Positions 1 to 22,378 are shown, counted from the stretch's first letter. The stretch is 64,000 nt of DNA from Macrobrachium rosenbergii (GCF_040412425.1 NC_089782.1:25344122-25408121); one strand, 5' to 3'. Notes: a model not told the origin generated them from the letters alone. Translations and numbers: made by a program.

Positions 1-169
1 AACTGTACCAACTAATTACTGTAGAGAATTATGTTGTGAAGGGCAGTGATCAGTCATACCTAAGAACTACTTTGAGGGATTTTTGTCGGCGTTGAACCAG
101 TTAAAATTCTATTTGTATAAAGTGAAAAAATGTTATTAATAGTGTGTTACTGATCATCTTGTTTTTCAG

Positions 170-10126
<9,957 letters not shown>

Positions 10127-10207
10127 TTAGCTCCAGCTTCTGTGATTTGTTTTTACATGAAACTTTTGTTTAGTGGGTGATGGCATTTATCTGTGGTAAA
10201 TGCAGAG

Positions 10208-10213
10208 AATAAA
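10208..10213 (+). terminator. SREK1IP1: Polyadenylation signal of SREK1IP1
   Basis: Canonical AATAAA about 80 bp downstream of the SREK1IP1 stop, and the first such signal after it on this strand. Confidence 0.6.
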
Positions 10214-10740
10214 AGTGAACCTATTTTTGTGAATTTTCCATATAAAACTTGTGTTCGTAGAATATTTAAAACATGTCATTATGACTGAAAATGTACAGCA
10301 TATTACCATGCAATATTCTTTGTCTCAGACTAGCCTACCTCAGAATTGGATACAGTGTACCTTTGTAGAGGGGTTTGTAAAATTCTTGAACTCTCAACAC
10401 TGGTAATTTGAAATTCACTGTACGTAGATGACAGTTCTGACATTATTTTTTATTTGAATGAAGTTTTTGAAGAAAATAGAGATAAATTCTCAACCCTTTA
10501 TAGTTGGTAAGTGAGAATTGGAATGGTGAATTTTAGCTTATTTCCTGTGAACAAATTTTAGACAAGTTGACACTGCCTAAAAATGATTACAGTTATGTGT
10601 TGACTTTTTTTAGTTATTGTTGCCTATTATGAATGCTGCTTATGCGATTGGCTGATTATTTCATTTCTCACAGATTCCAATTCACTCCAGTTTATTTCTG
10701 ACAACAAAAAAATGAGAGAAAAATGTGAAACTTTCATCCA

Positions 10741-10746
10741 TTTATT
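10741..10746 (-). terminator. EXOSC7: Polyadenylation signal of EXOSC7
   Basis: Minus-strand AATAAA about 53 bp past the stop. About 530 bp separate it from the SREK1IP1 signal, so the two genes end tail to tail without overlap. Confidence 0.55.
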
Positions 10747-10798
10747 TATAAAAAGAGAGAAGATATTAAAAATATTACAGTATTCCAATTTGTTTTCC

Positions 10799-10897
10799 TC
10801 AAAGAAAACCTTTAATCTGTCTATTCTCTATGCTCTCTTCCTGGTGCAATTTCATCTGAAGATGCTGATGGATCCTCTGTCCAAGGTCTCTTGCACT
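10799..10897 (-). CDS. EXOSC7: EXOSC7 coding exon 6 (C-terminus)
   Basis: Acceptor catttttccag, 32 codons from SARDLGQRIHQHLQ to RQIKGFL, then TGA. The helix and final GFL match the vertebrate C-terminus. AATAAA on this strand lies at 10746-10741. Confidence 0.92.
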   Translation of the reverse strand, partial: SARDLGQRIHQHLQMKLHQEESIENRQIKGFL

Positions 10898-13800
10898 CTG
10901 GAAAAATGTGAAATTAAGTACATTCAATGTAATGGAACAATAACAAAATGGCATTCTGGCTGTACTGATTCCCTGAGATAATTAGAAAATTGGACTTTAA
11001 ACACTCTTTTTCAAAAATACATAACTCTTAACTTACGTATGCAATATCACTTGTAATGTAACCGATTACCTGAAAGATATTTCTGCAGAGACTTAATTTT
11101 TTATTGTTGCAGTTTAATCCTTGCTACTAGGGGAGGCCTGTATTTTGCCTTTAGAGGCAGCCCTTGTCACCAACTTACATTTTAAGCCTTGACAAAAAAA
11201 AATGAAAGTTTTCAAAATTTTTTTTTGTGCCTTGAATAGCATAAACCCCTCATTTTGATAACTAGTTTATTATTATTAGTAATAATATTCAAACATAAAA
11301 CTCTCATAAGCAGCATACTGAAATGGTCACCACCTTTCAAAACGAGCATCCACAAAGCAGAGCAACATAAACTAAACACTTACAAAAATAGTAATAAAAT
11401 AAGAAATACTAAGGTAACTGTGTATGCTTTACCTAGTACTTTACAACTTCTCTTAAACTTACATATTATTGTTATTATTATTATTATTCAGAAGACAAAC
11501 CCTATTCATATGGAAGAAGCCCACAGAGGCCACTGACTTGAAATTCAAACTTCCAAAGAATTATGGTGTTCATTAGATACATGTAACAGAAGGTAATGGA
11601 AAATACTGATAGAAGAAATCAGTTATAAAGAAGAAAAAATTAGCAAATTAATAAATAAACATAAAAAAGTAAGAAAATTATTAAACTTTTGAAGTTCCAG
11701 TAGCACGACATCCTCAGGGAAACTGTTGTACAGTCCAGTGGAGTAAGGAACAAATGACATCTGGAAGGAGGCATATTTACCATATGTTCTTGCTGCTGTT
11801 CAGCAAATTTGGTTGCTCTCGGCAGGAAAAGGGGATCAGGGATCAATTGTGAATGTGAAAGATCTCTGTTAAATTCCAAGTAATGGAAAACTGACAAATG
11901 AGACTACCTGTCAGTGGTCCAAGTCATAACTGCTAATTTTAGGAAATGGACGCCTACCACTATGACAACTCGATCTAAAAAAAGATAAATCTCTGGTAAA
12001 AGCAGACATCCACACCAGAGAACAGTACTCTAGTAAAAGAGGGACAAATGATGTAAAACAAATTGCACTGATTTTATCTTTATAAATAATACCTAACTTT
12101 TGTGTGGCATATGCTGACACTTTCATTAGATGTGTCTCAAAAGTAAGATGTGAGTCAAAAGCTACACCTAGAATAGTTAAAGCTGCAGACTCATTCAGTA
12201 AAGACCTGGGATTGGAAGACTCATGGTTCTTGGCTCTGTGACAATAGCTCTTCACCATTCCAAATGATTAGAGATTTAATCTGGTTTGGCTTAAGAGCAA
12301 TTGGCAATATTATGAGCAACCTACAGCCTTTCTCCAACCCAGACCATAAATATAAATCATGGTGGTGAAAGCAGACCTTCCTTACAAACGAGAACTTCAA
12401 TGGTTAAATACAGAAATCTGGAACCTTGAAAGTTCTGCAATCAATATCCCCTGGAATTTGACCACCTATGATACACATAAGAGTGAAATGAACCATTTAC
12501 AAGAAAGTATGACTTACCAGCACTTGCAAGAACAAAAATAACACTCAGGATATGTGGATTAATTCTGTATTTTGTTGCTTACAAGTGTAAGAGAAAGCTT
12601 TGTGAGGAAAGACTGTTAATAAAGCAAGCCTTTCACTTGCCAGTCAACTACTACTGGGCATTTTAGAATAATTGCTTGGCAAGATGACTGTGCCGTTCAT
12701 TTTCTTTCATATAATAACTTCTGTAATACTCACTCTTCTTAATGAAGGTGATTTGTAATATTTTGTGAATTCTTAAAGTTTTTACTTGGCGTTTACCCTC
12801 CAAGCCAGTGATGTCATTTGCCACTGGGTGTTACTATGTATTGTACACTGTTCTTTCTGCTTTTGTTTTCCATGAGTAATTTCCTTTACTTTTTGGATTC
12901 TGGGGACTGTGATCAGAATTTTCATGTAGGCCCTGTTTGCTGTTACTACCAGCAATTGATCGGGTAAGTTTCAGTAGCAATTTTTAGTACTGATTTTAAG
13001 TCTATTACTGTATATGGAACTGGGGAGGGTGTTTGCAAGTATGTGCATTTTTGTTGAACCACACTACATACTGCTCATGTTTCCTTGGATAGGTTATGCA
13101 TCACTATCTCTGTGCATTTAAGCACTAGTTCTTGTTCTTACTAATTATCTTACTCTTAAGATGATACGGTAATACATTAAGAGCTATTAAAGCAGTCACA
13201 TTTTACAAAACCATACAATTAAGAAATTAACCACAATATCACAAAATTTCTAAAGAAAGAATAAGCTCTAATGATTAGCCTAATTAATACAGTGCTGTAG
13301 AGTAATTTATATGGATTTATAAAGCTATATGGTCAAGATATGTATTTAACTGGACTATGAACTGCAAAGAATTTGTCTTAAGAAAAAGTAAGCATTCATA
13401 TCACTGACAAACCTTTATAGAAGATGACAAAGTTTTTGGAGTGAATGTACCACTCCCTAACAGCTGTGTAGCAGTTATGTGTCCTTTTGGGGTTACGCCT
13501 ACAACGACAGATACTGGACCACAACATTCTTCCTCTGGGGTGGGGTCTATGACAGTCAAATTTTCTGTTATCTGTAACAAGAGATCAAATAGAACAACAA
13601 TTTAATTATAAAAATTAAATTACTGTGTTTATAAAACAGTTTGGAATCTATTATAAATACTATAAAAATTTTTCTACATAAACCAACAACATATAGTAAA
13701 TAAAAAAGGACGAAATCATACAGTTTTGTCATTTTGGAAAAAAGAACAAATACTACTCTCCCTGGTAATTATTTCTGCCAATGTGGGGAGTGCCCAACTT

Positions 13801-16800
13801 TACCATTCTGACTCACTGGAGATCCAGAAAGATTTACCTTTTAAATACAATGTACTTACCTCTCCATTACGTAGGTCAGCAAAGGTACAAAAGATAGCAA
13901 AATTTAAAGGATCTTTCTGTTTTCTCCAAGTACTGGCCTAAGTGTCCACTTCCCTCACCCTCCACCAGGTACAAACACCAAATGGCAGGTAGTATCCTTC
14001 TGTGTTCTTTGAATGTGGAAAGGATGGGAGGGTCATTACAGTATATAGTGGAGAGTAAGTATTAAATTTATGATTGATATTTTTGCAATGAAATTTAACT
14101 CTCCATTATACAGCTGATTCCCACATTAATGAGGAGATGGGCAAAGTAAAATCAGCCATACCTCTAAAAGCCAGCACTTACCATACAGTAATTAAATTCT
14201 GCTGCATACCCAAATGTGATTGCTTACCTGACGTAAAAAATCCATAGGCTGTTCCTGCTGCCATTAAGGATAATAAATCAGGTTGAGAGACCTCATTTCA
14301 AGATGCTTGAGGTCTCATGAAAGATGCCACTTTAAACTGTATACAGTAAGGTGGGGAAGGATTTACAAGCTAGAAAGTACTCATAGATATAAAGGTACCA
14401 TCCTATACACGCACTGTGTACCTCCAAGCTTCCCATAACTTGACCAGATTTCTAACTACTGTAGTTGAAAGATGAACAAACTAATACTATTTCTACTTAG
14501 GATACTACTTCCCCTGCACAAACTAGGGGCACTAAACCTCTGCAAGGTTAAACATTATAAATCTGTGCTGATGCAGCGGTAGATTATGATTCTAACAAAA
14601 CATGATCTGCGACAGCTTCCTAGTTTAACTCCTGATAAGGAGCAAGCTTACTATATAAAACCTATAGATCATTCGCCACTCCTACAGACTGGGTCAAAGC
14701 TACATGGGTGAGCAAAGTCTGTCTCTCTCACTCTTGCCAGCCACATCACATTTAGCTGAATCAAGCTTTTGCTGCTTCCTTAACCTGTTAATCTCCCTCC
14801 TCTTTCAAAATTAACATCAGCAAGCTTATCACTTTCACTCCAGGTCTTGCAAATGTCACCCTGTTGACAAAAACCCAGTCAACACTCATGCACCAAGTGC
14901 AGAAGTCATATTGGCAAACTGAAAGTGACTATATCCTATTATGGCAGCCACTTTCCTTGCAAACTTATCAGCTATTACTAGGATTCATCATAAGCCTAAA
15001 TCAAAGAAAGTTTAAGACAAACCAAAACAACAGCAGAAAAATAGAGTAATTTCACTATCCAGATCCATCATTTCATTACACCAGTGACATTAAGGATACT
15101 GCCTGTCAGTTGGTGTATGTACCTATAGGTTCCCTGGTGGAGGGTGGAGGAAGTAGATGGATATGGGCCAGCACATATAAAAAAAATGGGGAGAATCTTT
15201 AAATTCTGCTATCTGTCGTGCCTTTGCTGGTGAGGAAGGTAAAGCTACATAGTGGAGAGGTACATTTCATTTTCACATCACGTGTCATAAAAACACAATT
15301 ACAGAGAAACTTTTAAGAGCCATATAAATGGCAGCATGCATGTGATATTTTAAATTTCTGCTTACCCTCAAATGTGTGATCAGGACTGGAGCATTGGAGA
15401 CATCGACTCTGTCCACATCATGAGGATTGTCTGACAGGGAAAATTCAAGTTCACCTCCATCTTCACCTACCACATATATTCTAGGTAACTTTGTTGCCCA
15501 GAGAGCAGCTTTGACACCTACGCTAACTGTATCAAATAAATTCCCACCACACTCTAGGATCTGAAATGACAGAACTTATTTAAAATTCATTGATGCAATG
15601 TCTAATTAATTCTGAAAAATACTATATAAAATAATGTTATAGCAAGACATTTTTACGTGTACTCAAAACTTGGCATAAAATGTTTAGAAACCAAAAGCAT
15701 AACCACCCAGTCTCTCTCCAACCTGGACTGCCCACCCCCCCAAAAAAAATAAACTCCGTTCTGTATAAAACCACAAAATATAATGTTTACAATTACTCTA
15801 GAATTTTAAAAGTACAGTATCCCCCTTGGACTTTAACCTTTGACAACTCTGACAATTTGTTTGGCGGAGCTTTGAAACTGGCAACAACAGTGGGACCAAG
15901 ATGGAGGTACTAAGGTCCCACAAGGTACTTATGTATCTGCAACCTACCAACTTAACATAAAAGAAAAATTACTCTGGTCCTGAAGATGTTCCCTCCCCAG
16001 ATTTGCAGATCTTATCCATCTAACCACAACTAATTTCAGTCACTGATTTGGTACTTGGTATGTGTCCTATTTTACATGCCATTAAGAATGTGATTATAAT
16101 AAAATTACAAAATATATATGTAATTTGCAAAAGTACCCATTACTTACCTCTATATCAACATAAAGTGCTTTTACATATTTGCCTTCAACCACACACAGTT
16201 TCCTTGTATCTAATGTGTGTGGAGAGGAATAAACTCTTTCTAGCATCGAACTAAGACTTGTTGCTAGATCCTCACCACCACGTCCCTCAAATTCTGGTGC
16301 AGCATTGGCAGAACTGAAGCAAAGGAATAAAATGTTTTGTTGTAAGATGTTACGACTACCTCATCTCAGTTTAGTCTTTCTCAGCAAAGATTATCTAAAA
16401 CCACTATAACAAAAAATGTAGACAATTACATCATGGAAGAATACACTAAAATTCAAAGAAATCAATATTTTTCAACACTTTCAACTCTACATCCAGTAAA
16501 AAATATGTGATTCATTGAGGTAAAAGAAAAATCGTTATAAATAATTTCCAAGGGGGTATTATACCTCATATTTCACGAGCATTGTAATGCCATACATATT
16601 TCATACTCCTTACCAATTTACAAAAAAGTAGAGATGCCCATTCTTTGGTCGATCAGGAGCTGGTGGTTCCATTTCCATTTTAACTGTAACCAATACATCA
16701 GTGCGATCGAGTCTAACTCTGGCAGAACCATTTGCTGTAGATACAATGCCTGTCTCCAGTTCTAGCTGTCTATAATCAAGCCGCTCTCTGCCATCAACCC

Positions 16801-19621
16801 GAATTCCAAGCTGTGAGAATACACTGTGCTTGAAATATGGTACAATGTGTGCAGGATATCAAATTATAAACATTATTGCAGCACACACATGAAACTAATA
16901 TATTGGCTGTTTATAGTACAGCTTTAATTATTCATATTACAGTAATCAAAGGACATAAAAAATAACATCTATCATCAAGCCATTGAATTTTCACTAAAAA
17001 CTATATGAAGACCTGCTAGCTTTAAAATATAATTAATTATTACCAAAATACAGTAATAAAGCCATACTATCACACAAATTACAAATTTAGCTATTGAGTA
17101 GTTTGTTTGTTACTATAAATATCTGTGAGAATCAGCAGGTATGAATAATTTTCTTTACTTTTTCTGATTTGGAAAAGCAGTCCATCACAGTAGTTATTCA
17201 ATTATTATGCTTCACAGCAGACAAACAATCATGCACAAGCATTAGTACAAATGAAGAAGTGATTATTGTACTGAAGTGACACTTAAGTAAATTATTACTA
17301 TGATGTACCTGTGTGCAGGTAGTGCGTACAGATACGATACAAAGAAGGAGCCAGCTTTCCATGTGATCTCTTTTATTACCATGCTGCAACTACTGTACAA
17401 ACATATAGGAGGATTGAGGGGTAGACACTATACTGTTAGCTTATGGTTTGAGTATATACAATTTTATATATTTAAAGAGGATAAATTCCTTGACATAGTG
17501 CAAAATGCAACTGCATGCAAACAAATCACCTTACATAATATGGTTCTGTGTATCTAATGTACAAGTATTGTAACAATTTCGTTAACAACTTCATGCCTGG
17601 TTGGTGTACCCAGGCTTACAATTGACTAACTATGTTTTGCTCTCTCAAAAAAAAAAAAATTGTATGAAGGTACTTATTTTTTACTATTAAATCATTATGT
17701 CAGAAATATAAAAATGCAAATCAAGCCAATGAAGGAGTCATGCTAGAACCAAAAAGTATGAATACATGAAGTATTGTGATGATGTAACTTCTTAGTTCCA
17801 AATGTGTCCAACTAGGTCTGTACATGTAGTGTATTGACAAGGTACAAGGTTATAAGGATGATCCTCCCAGCCTGTTTTTGAATCTAAATAAGAATAGCTT
17901 AGTGTTGCCTTCATTGCTAATCACTGTCACTTCTTACTTCAATTCAGCCTTAAATTTATATTACATATTTCTGCAATTTTGGAATACTCGATAACACCCA
18001 GTTGCAATACAGAATTTCAACAAAGATAACTACCAATTGATTTTTTAGCTCATAGCCAAATTGACCAAAGCTACAGCTCTATATGCTAAGCTATCTGTAG
18101 GATATTTATCCAATCAGGAATATATACCCGTACACAGGTTAAGCTATAAAAACAGCAGTTCAATACAGCTAATCAAAAGAAATTTTGGCCATATAACCAG
18201 ATTTATTTTGGCAATTTGTGGGCTAGAAGCAGCTTCCATCAATGGTGCAGGTATAAAAACCTAAGCCATAAGTTCAGCAATCGTAAAAGAGAACTAACAC
18301 CTAGGCTATGCATATATGCGATGAAAAACATTTACTGTATGGTAAGAATTTGGAAAATGGAGCCAGCAACTAGGATAGTCCGAACCTATATGTTGTGTTA
18401 AACAAAATAATTTAATCAATAGCTAAAAAACTAAAATATAGTGGGTTACACTGGCCTAGCTTTGACTATTACCTTCCTTTAGGCAACTTAAGCTTTAATA
18501 AGTTATGATGTCATAATTTATGGCAACTTAACCAATAACATTAAAGTGTTGCCTGGAAGGGATCCATGTGGCCAAACTCCTAAAGCTCCTTCAGCTATGT
18601 CTGTTAAGACTATGGTATAGTATGCAGCAGGTACCTAAGAACACCAAAGCAGTATGTAATGGCCTTAAAAATAAACCAAAATTGTCAAGATCAAGGCTTA
18701 ATTTTTATTATATGTATAAATTACACTATAAAGCTGTTTTCAATTACTTTATTACATGAACATTTGCAAATAGTAAATTTTAATTTAGTCTAATACCTGA
18801 GCCCCTCTCACATGCACACCAAGTTTAGCATCAGACTCAGGAGCATGAACATGAAACATACCACAACTGGGTGAAAATCTATAGTATTCTTTGAATACCA
18901 GGCTATAACAGAAAAGTTAATTGTAAGAAATCTTAAATTTCAAGTTATATGGTAACTTTGGGTAGTCTGCAGAACGACGGGATCAGGTTCTATCAGTATC
19001 TCCAAACAGGGGCTTGGTCCACGTTTCCGATGTTTAGTACTGCATTACTTTAGAGGGTCGGGGGAGCCACCAGCCAGGTAAAGGCATGGCGCCCTAAGTG
19101 AGGTTAGGAAGGTAAGGTCCGGTTAGGTCAGGTCACAGCATTCTAGTCAAGGTTAGGTCTGTGTTCTGCTGCAGAACCTGTGCCCATCATTCTTCTCTCG
19201 GCCCAAATAGAAGTTACGGCCTATCTGACGGAAAATAATACTCAAAATGGACAGTTTGTTTGTTTTCTTATGTACTAGGCTAGTGGTCGAGGCCCTGGCA
19301 GCTCAATGTTGTCCTAGATTAGGCTAGGTTGCGATGTGGCCTATCCTTTGAACTGCCATTACATTATTAGGATACGAATAGCCTAACGCACGGTACGATT
19401 TTTCGGCTATGTGTAAGACAGGGGGAAAGGACAGAAGGGATGGGGTAATCGAAGAGAAAAATCATTTAGAATAAAAGCTAAGGCCTAAGAGTCACTTCTT
19501 CAAGTGTAGGTTATACTAGTCCCGTGAGCAAACACTTAGCCTAACGTAGGGTAGAGCTGCATACCTTTACTCCATCCACTATATATCTTTTCTCAGCATC
19601 GCTCAAGTTTAAATCTGTCAT
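10799..19621 (-). CDS. EXOSC7: EXOSC7 / Rrp42, RNA exosome core subunit (6 coding exons, 290 aa)
   Basis: One of six RNase PH-like proteins of the hexameric ring of the eukaryotic RNA exosome, which guides RNA to the Rrp44/Rrp6 nucleases; the ring subunits themselves are catalytically inactive in animals. Coding exons (minus strand): 19621-19565, 16810-16614, 16313-16148, 15560-15366, 13571-13413 and 10897-10799. All have GT/AG borders and compatible phases, giving 290 aa against 291 in man. Diagnostic matches: N-terminal LSDAEKRYIVDGVK, IRVDGRERLDYR (RNase PH start), PEFEGRGGEDL (about 91-101), ECGGNLFDTVSVGVKAAL (about 143-160), LSDNPHDVDR, and the C-terminus ending GFL as in the vertebrate KVGFLG. 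Intron 5 carries a LINE fragment. The gene converges with SREK1IP1. Alternative 5' exons are listed separately. Identity is very secure. Confidence 0.95.
11470..11610 (-). repeat. LINE 3' tail copy 1, ending in (AAT)n
   Basis: On the minus strand: GGAAGTTTGAATTTCAAGTC, then TTCCATATGAATAGGG, then TTCTGAATAATAATAA. It lies directly downstream of the LINE coding remnant, so it looks like that element's 3' UTR. The same tail recurs at 54340-54482 and 54838-55078. Confidence 0.65.
11640..12260 (-). mobile_element. Fragment of a non-LTR (LINE) retrotransposon, 3' end of the reverse transcriptase ORF
   Basis: Minus-strand frame 12258-11911 reads LTILGVAFDSHLTFETHLMK ... FVPLLLEYCSLVWMS. This matches the end of the palm/thumb region of Jockey/CR1-like LINE reverse transcriptases (pattern LGVxFDSxLTFExHL ... 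VLPxLEYCSxVW). The frame then shifts and decays to 11640. Catalytic motifs are absent, so it is a dead 5'-truncated copy. It sits in EXOSC7 intron 5 in the gene's orientation. Confidence 0.75.
13413..13571 (-). CDS. EXOSC7: EXOSC7 coding exon 5
   Basis: Acceptor tcttgttacag, 53 codons from ITENLTVIDPTPEEE to SSSIK, donor gtttgt (non-optimal but phase 0). Covers the last strands of the RNase PH fold (VSVVVGVTPKGHIT). Confidence 0.92.
15366..15560 (-). CDS. EXOSC7: EXOSC7 coding exon 4
   Basis: Acceptor tcatttcag, then 65 codons from ILECGGNLFD to ITHLR, donor gtaagc. Includes VVGEDGGELEFSLSDNPHD, matching the vertebrate EDEEGSKDIELSDDPYD region. Confidence 0.94.
16148..16313 (-). CDS. EXOSC7: EXOSC7 coding exon 3
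   Basis: Acceptor tttgcttcag. The first base completes a Cys codon, then SANAAPEFEGRGGEDLAT and so on to ALYVDIE. Donor gtaagt, phase 0 end. The GRGGEDL loop is family-diagnostic. Confidence 0.94.
16614..16810 (-). CDS. EXOSC7: EXOSC7 coding exon 2
   Basis: Acceptor ttctcacag before LGIRVDGRERLDYRQLELE. 65 codons plus two bases, donor gtaagg. Holds the first beta strands of the RNase PH fold (GSARVRL, TDVLVTVK). Confidence 0.94.
18797..18902 (-). CDS. EXOSC7: Probable alternative second exon of EXOSC7
   Basis: Acceptor ttttctgttatag, 106 nt, donor CAG|gtatta. Open in the frame set by the exon at 20588-20661: LVFKEYYRFSPSCG... to VHVRGAQ (35 codons). The sequence is protein-like but not recognised. 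After conserved exon 1 (phase 0) it would instead meet a stop at its eighth codon, so inclusion there would act as a poison exon. Confidence 0.45.
19565..19621 (-). CDS. EXOSC7: EXOSC7 coding exon 1
   Basis: ATG at 19621-19619, then 19 codons reading MTDLNLSDAEKRYIVDGVK, followed by donor gtatgc. Phase 0 end. The N-terminus aligns with vertebrate LSEAEKVYIVHGVQ, so this is the conserved start. Confidence 0.93.
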
Positions 19622-20587
19622 TTTTCTATCAACGGTTGACACTATAAAAGTCTATCAATCAAGTTTAGTAGTGTTATTCAACTTTACAGAAAATTATGAC
19701 AACAGTAAACACATTCACCAGGCAGCGTGTTATTTACATCGCTTAGTAGTACACTAAACTTATGGTTCTGTTTACTTCTTTATAATCAATCTAGGAATTC
19801 AGGTGATCTATAAGAAAAGGAAAATAAATCCTGAAGTATTGTCCTATCTGTAACACTTATTATTATTATCGTTGTTTTTTTTATTCCTTTATACTACTTC
19901 ATCAAGGGCGCTTGCTCATAAAAACAGAGAGTTAAAAGACAATAAAAGCACCCTACTACTGTCCTCTTACAAAGCAAGCAATAGATTACAAGCCCTCTTG
20001 CAAGAACTTTCTCAGACCTACATTCGTGTTATGCTTCTTCACAAGTCTTGTTAATAGCAAGGTCCAAGGTTAATAGCACCCCAGCTAGCCTTAAATACAC
20101 AGTGTCATTCATCCCATTTTCGCAGTCATAAAAATAGGATTTTGTTGTTGTTCTGCTTTTCCTATTCCGTAAACCAGTATTTTTTTTTTTTTAACCTTCC
20201 TTAGTCTTCGTTATATTTACAGTTATCATTTCAACCCTCATTCTTCCAAATATGACTTGTAGAGAAATTCGATTACAAGATCCACTTCCCATGCTAATGA
20301 CATGACCACTGGGCCGTAGTGGTCAAATTTGCTAACCCCAGCGACTAGGATTAGCAAATTTATTGTGCGACCATATCTTTCACTCTAATCATGTTTTCCA
20401 TCTGTCATATCCTACAATGAGAGGTCGTATACATGCAGCCTAAGTATGCTAGTGTTACATGCAGCCTAAGTATGCTAGTGTTGCAAAGTGCTAAGAATCT
20501 CTGGGAAATCTTTTAACTTTACTGAAGGTTGGGGGAGGGGGAATAATCAGTAGCAGGATTGGCTCTACCCAAACATACAGAACTTAC
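19622..20587. other. Region between the two candidate EXOSC7 first exons
   Basis: Probable promoter/intron DNA. It includes a 28-bp direct duplication (GCAGCCTAAGTATGCTAGTG, about 20435-20485) and two adjacent hairpins at 20303-20325 and 20325-20361. No open frame of note. The region just inside the gene (19000-19560) has several AGGTTAGGT motifs, common in arthropod DNA. Confidence 0.4.
20303..20361. repeat. Two adjacent short inverted repeats, with tRNA-like sequence on the minus strand
   Basis: TGACCACT/AGTGGTCA is a perfect 8-bp stem with a 7-base loop (20303-20325). AAATTTGCTAACCC/GGATTAGCAAATTT is a 14-bp stem with one mismatch (20325-20361). On the minus strand GGCCCAGTGGTCATG resembles a tRNA A box and ATCGAAT downstream a weak B box, so it may be a decayed tRNA-derived SINE. 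Confidence 0.35.
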
Positions 20588-20661
20588 CTCTTTCTGTTCT
20601 TTTCGACAGCATTCTTCTGTTGACCACTGCTTGAACTGCTACCTCCGCTCGTCATCTCCAT
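20588..20661 (-). CDS. EXOSC7: Probable alternative first coding exon of EXOSC7
   Basis: ATG at 20661 (another in frame at 20655). 24 codons beginning MEMTSGGSSSSSGQQKNAVE, then two bases AG and a near-perfect donor gtaagt. Its phase joins exactly to the 106-nt exon at 18902-18797, which ends phase 0 and fits EXOSC7 exon 2. It could also be the first exon of a separate unrecognised gene. Confidence 0.5.
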
Positions 20662-21762
20662 GCCCTCCCAAAACTCAAGCTTTAATATAGCGCTTCCTAT
20701 GCCCGTTTTAAGATCTGTCACCGCAAGTTCTTCATCTTTTTCTCACTTTGGTTTCAAAAGTTGGGCTTACTGCAACATCAACACACCTGAAGTTAGAATT
20801 CCCAATTGTGAATTTCCCATCTGTTATTGTGTCTGGCTAAAGTGTTCTCTTCACACTTATTACACTTTTTGTTGTGATGTTCATCAGTTTCAACGACTTT
20901 GATTTTTCCTCCACTGACCTTAGTTCATTGCAATCTACTCACAGTAAATGGCTTCACGGTAAAACTGGGGGTAATGAGGCCTTTCTTTTTTCTGTTATTG
21001 CAAGACTGAACAAATCATTCTTCACTCAATACATGTTACTAAGGTGTCTCATATCTGTGACTTCTGTCTTTTGCTTTGAAAGGTGCCGAAACGAACCTTT
21101 CTCCGTGAAATCTCGCGGAGGGGAAGGGGAACGTCGGCCACCCACAGTTGCTTTTTTTCAAATAAAGTTGACCTTGCTTACTGGGAGAGCTTTATCTGAG
21201 CATCTCATCCAGATGGGCCAGGATTAAAGGCAACGTATCAGTTTACTGACGTTTCCTTTACTAGATTTCTAGGTCGTTTCTTACCTCGCCCCCAGAATGC
21301 TTAATGTATGTTCAGTGATTATCTTTTCGGCTACTGTCCCGTAGAGCCTAAGGGGAATGTATACTTTTTGCTCACATCAGGTGGCCCAGCAACACTTGCC
21401 AACCACTGCTTCTTCCATTTAATCCCTGTAGATCAGTCAACCTTGCATTGCATGGTTCAGTGACTAATTCTGTCCATCTCTGCCAAGCTTTCAAGTGTTC
21501 TACCTTTCTCCCTGTTATTTCTCACCCTTGTTATACGTTTATTTTTCGTAGGATAATATCCACCTTCCTTCCTTCTTCCTGTTTTTTAAGCTGTTAATCA
21601 GCTCAGTGGTCTGGTAAAACTAAGGTACACTTAACTTTTTAAGGTATTCACCAGATAAGGCCTCTGAACTTAAAAGTATGTTGTTGGTCGTTGGGTCCTG
21701 GTCAATTCTTGGTGAGTAACCATGGAGATAGGCCATTTTTAAGATAGTATACAGAACAGCTG

Positions 21763-21789
21763 TGTGTGTGTGTGTGCGCGCGCGCGCGC
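21763..21789. repeat. (TG)n(CG)n alternating purine-pyrimidine run
   Basis: About 27 bp of TG repeats passing into CG repeats, a composition known to favour Z-DNA. Confidence 0.8.
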
Positions 21790-22278
21790 TTTTCGGTGTC
21801 TAGTTGTTACAGCATTTGGTTTATTAACCAGATGACCAGAGCTAAATACTGAGATAGGTCTAACCTCCATTCAGATCCGCTGTGCCTCTATTATACCTTA
21901 ACCTCGAGTATTTTTGTCCCTTTTCTAATGAGTAGTTTCAGTCGAACTTATTACCGTATCATTGTGTATACAAAGAGCCATGCTGCGTCAGTTTCCAGAT
22001 TTTTTTTTGCGGGGAGAGTGTCCGTTTCAGGTGCTTATTGAGTTTCCTATTAGCACCTATCAGTTCTTTATTGATCCATATTCCTTTATAAAGTTTACTG
22101 GTATTATTATGGACTAGCGTATATTTGTTCCTTTGTTCTCGGTATTGAACGTTTGGTAAGAGTATGTTTTGTGACCTCCGGTCAAGTGTGTTTGCCAAGG
22201 TTTTCTTCTGCAATTTTTATTCTGAAAATGATCTCCTGTTCAAGCCATTGATTAATGTTAGTGGCTTATTTATATATG

Positions 22279-22378
<100 letters not shown>

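Noticed and set aside
20660..21227. 80- and 117-codon + strand frames near the EXOSC7 5' end
   Set aside because: No domain similarity. The first lies just upstream of a better-supported minus-strand exon (20661-20588).
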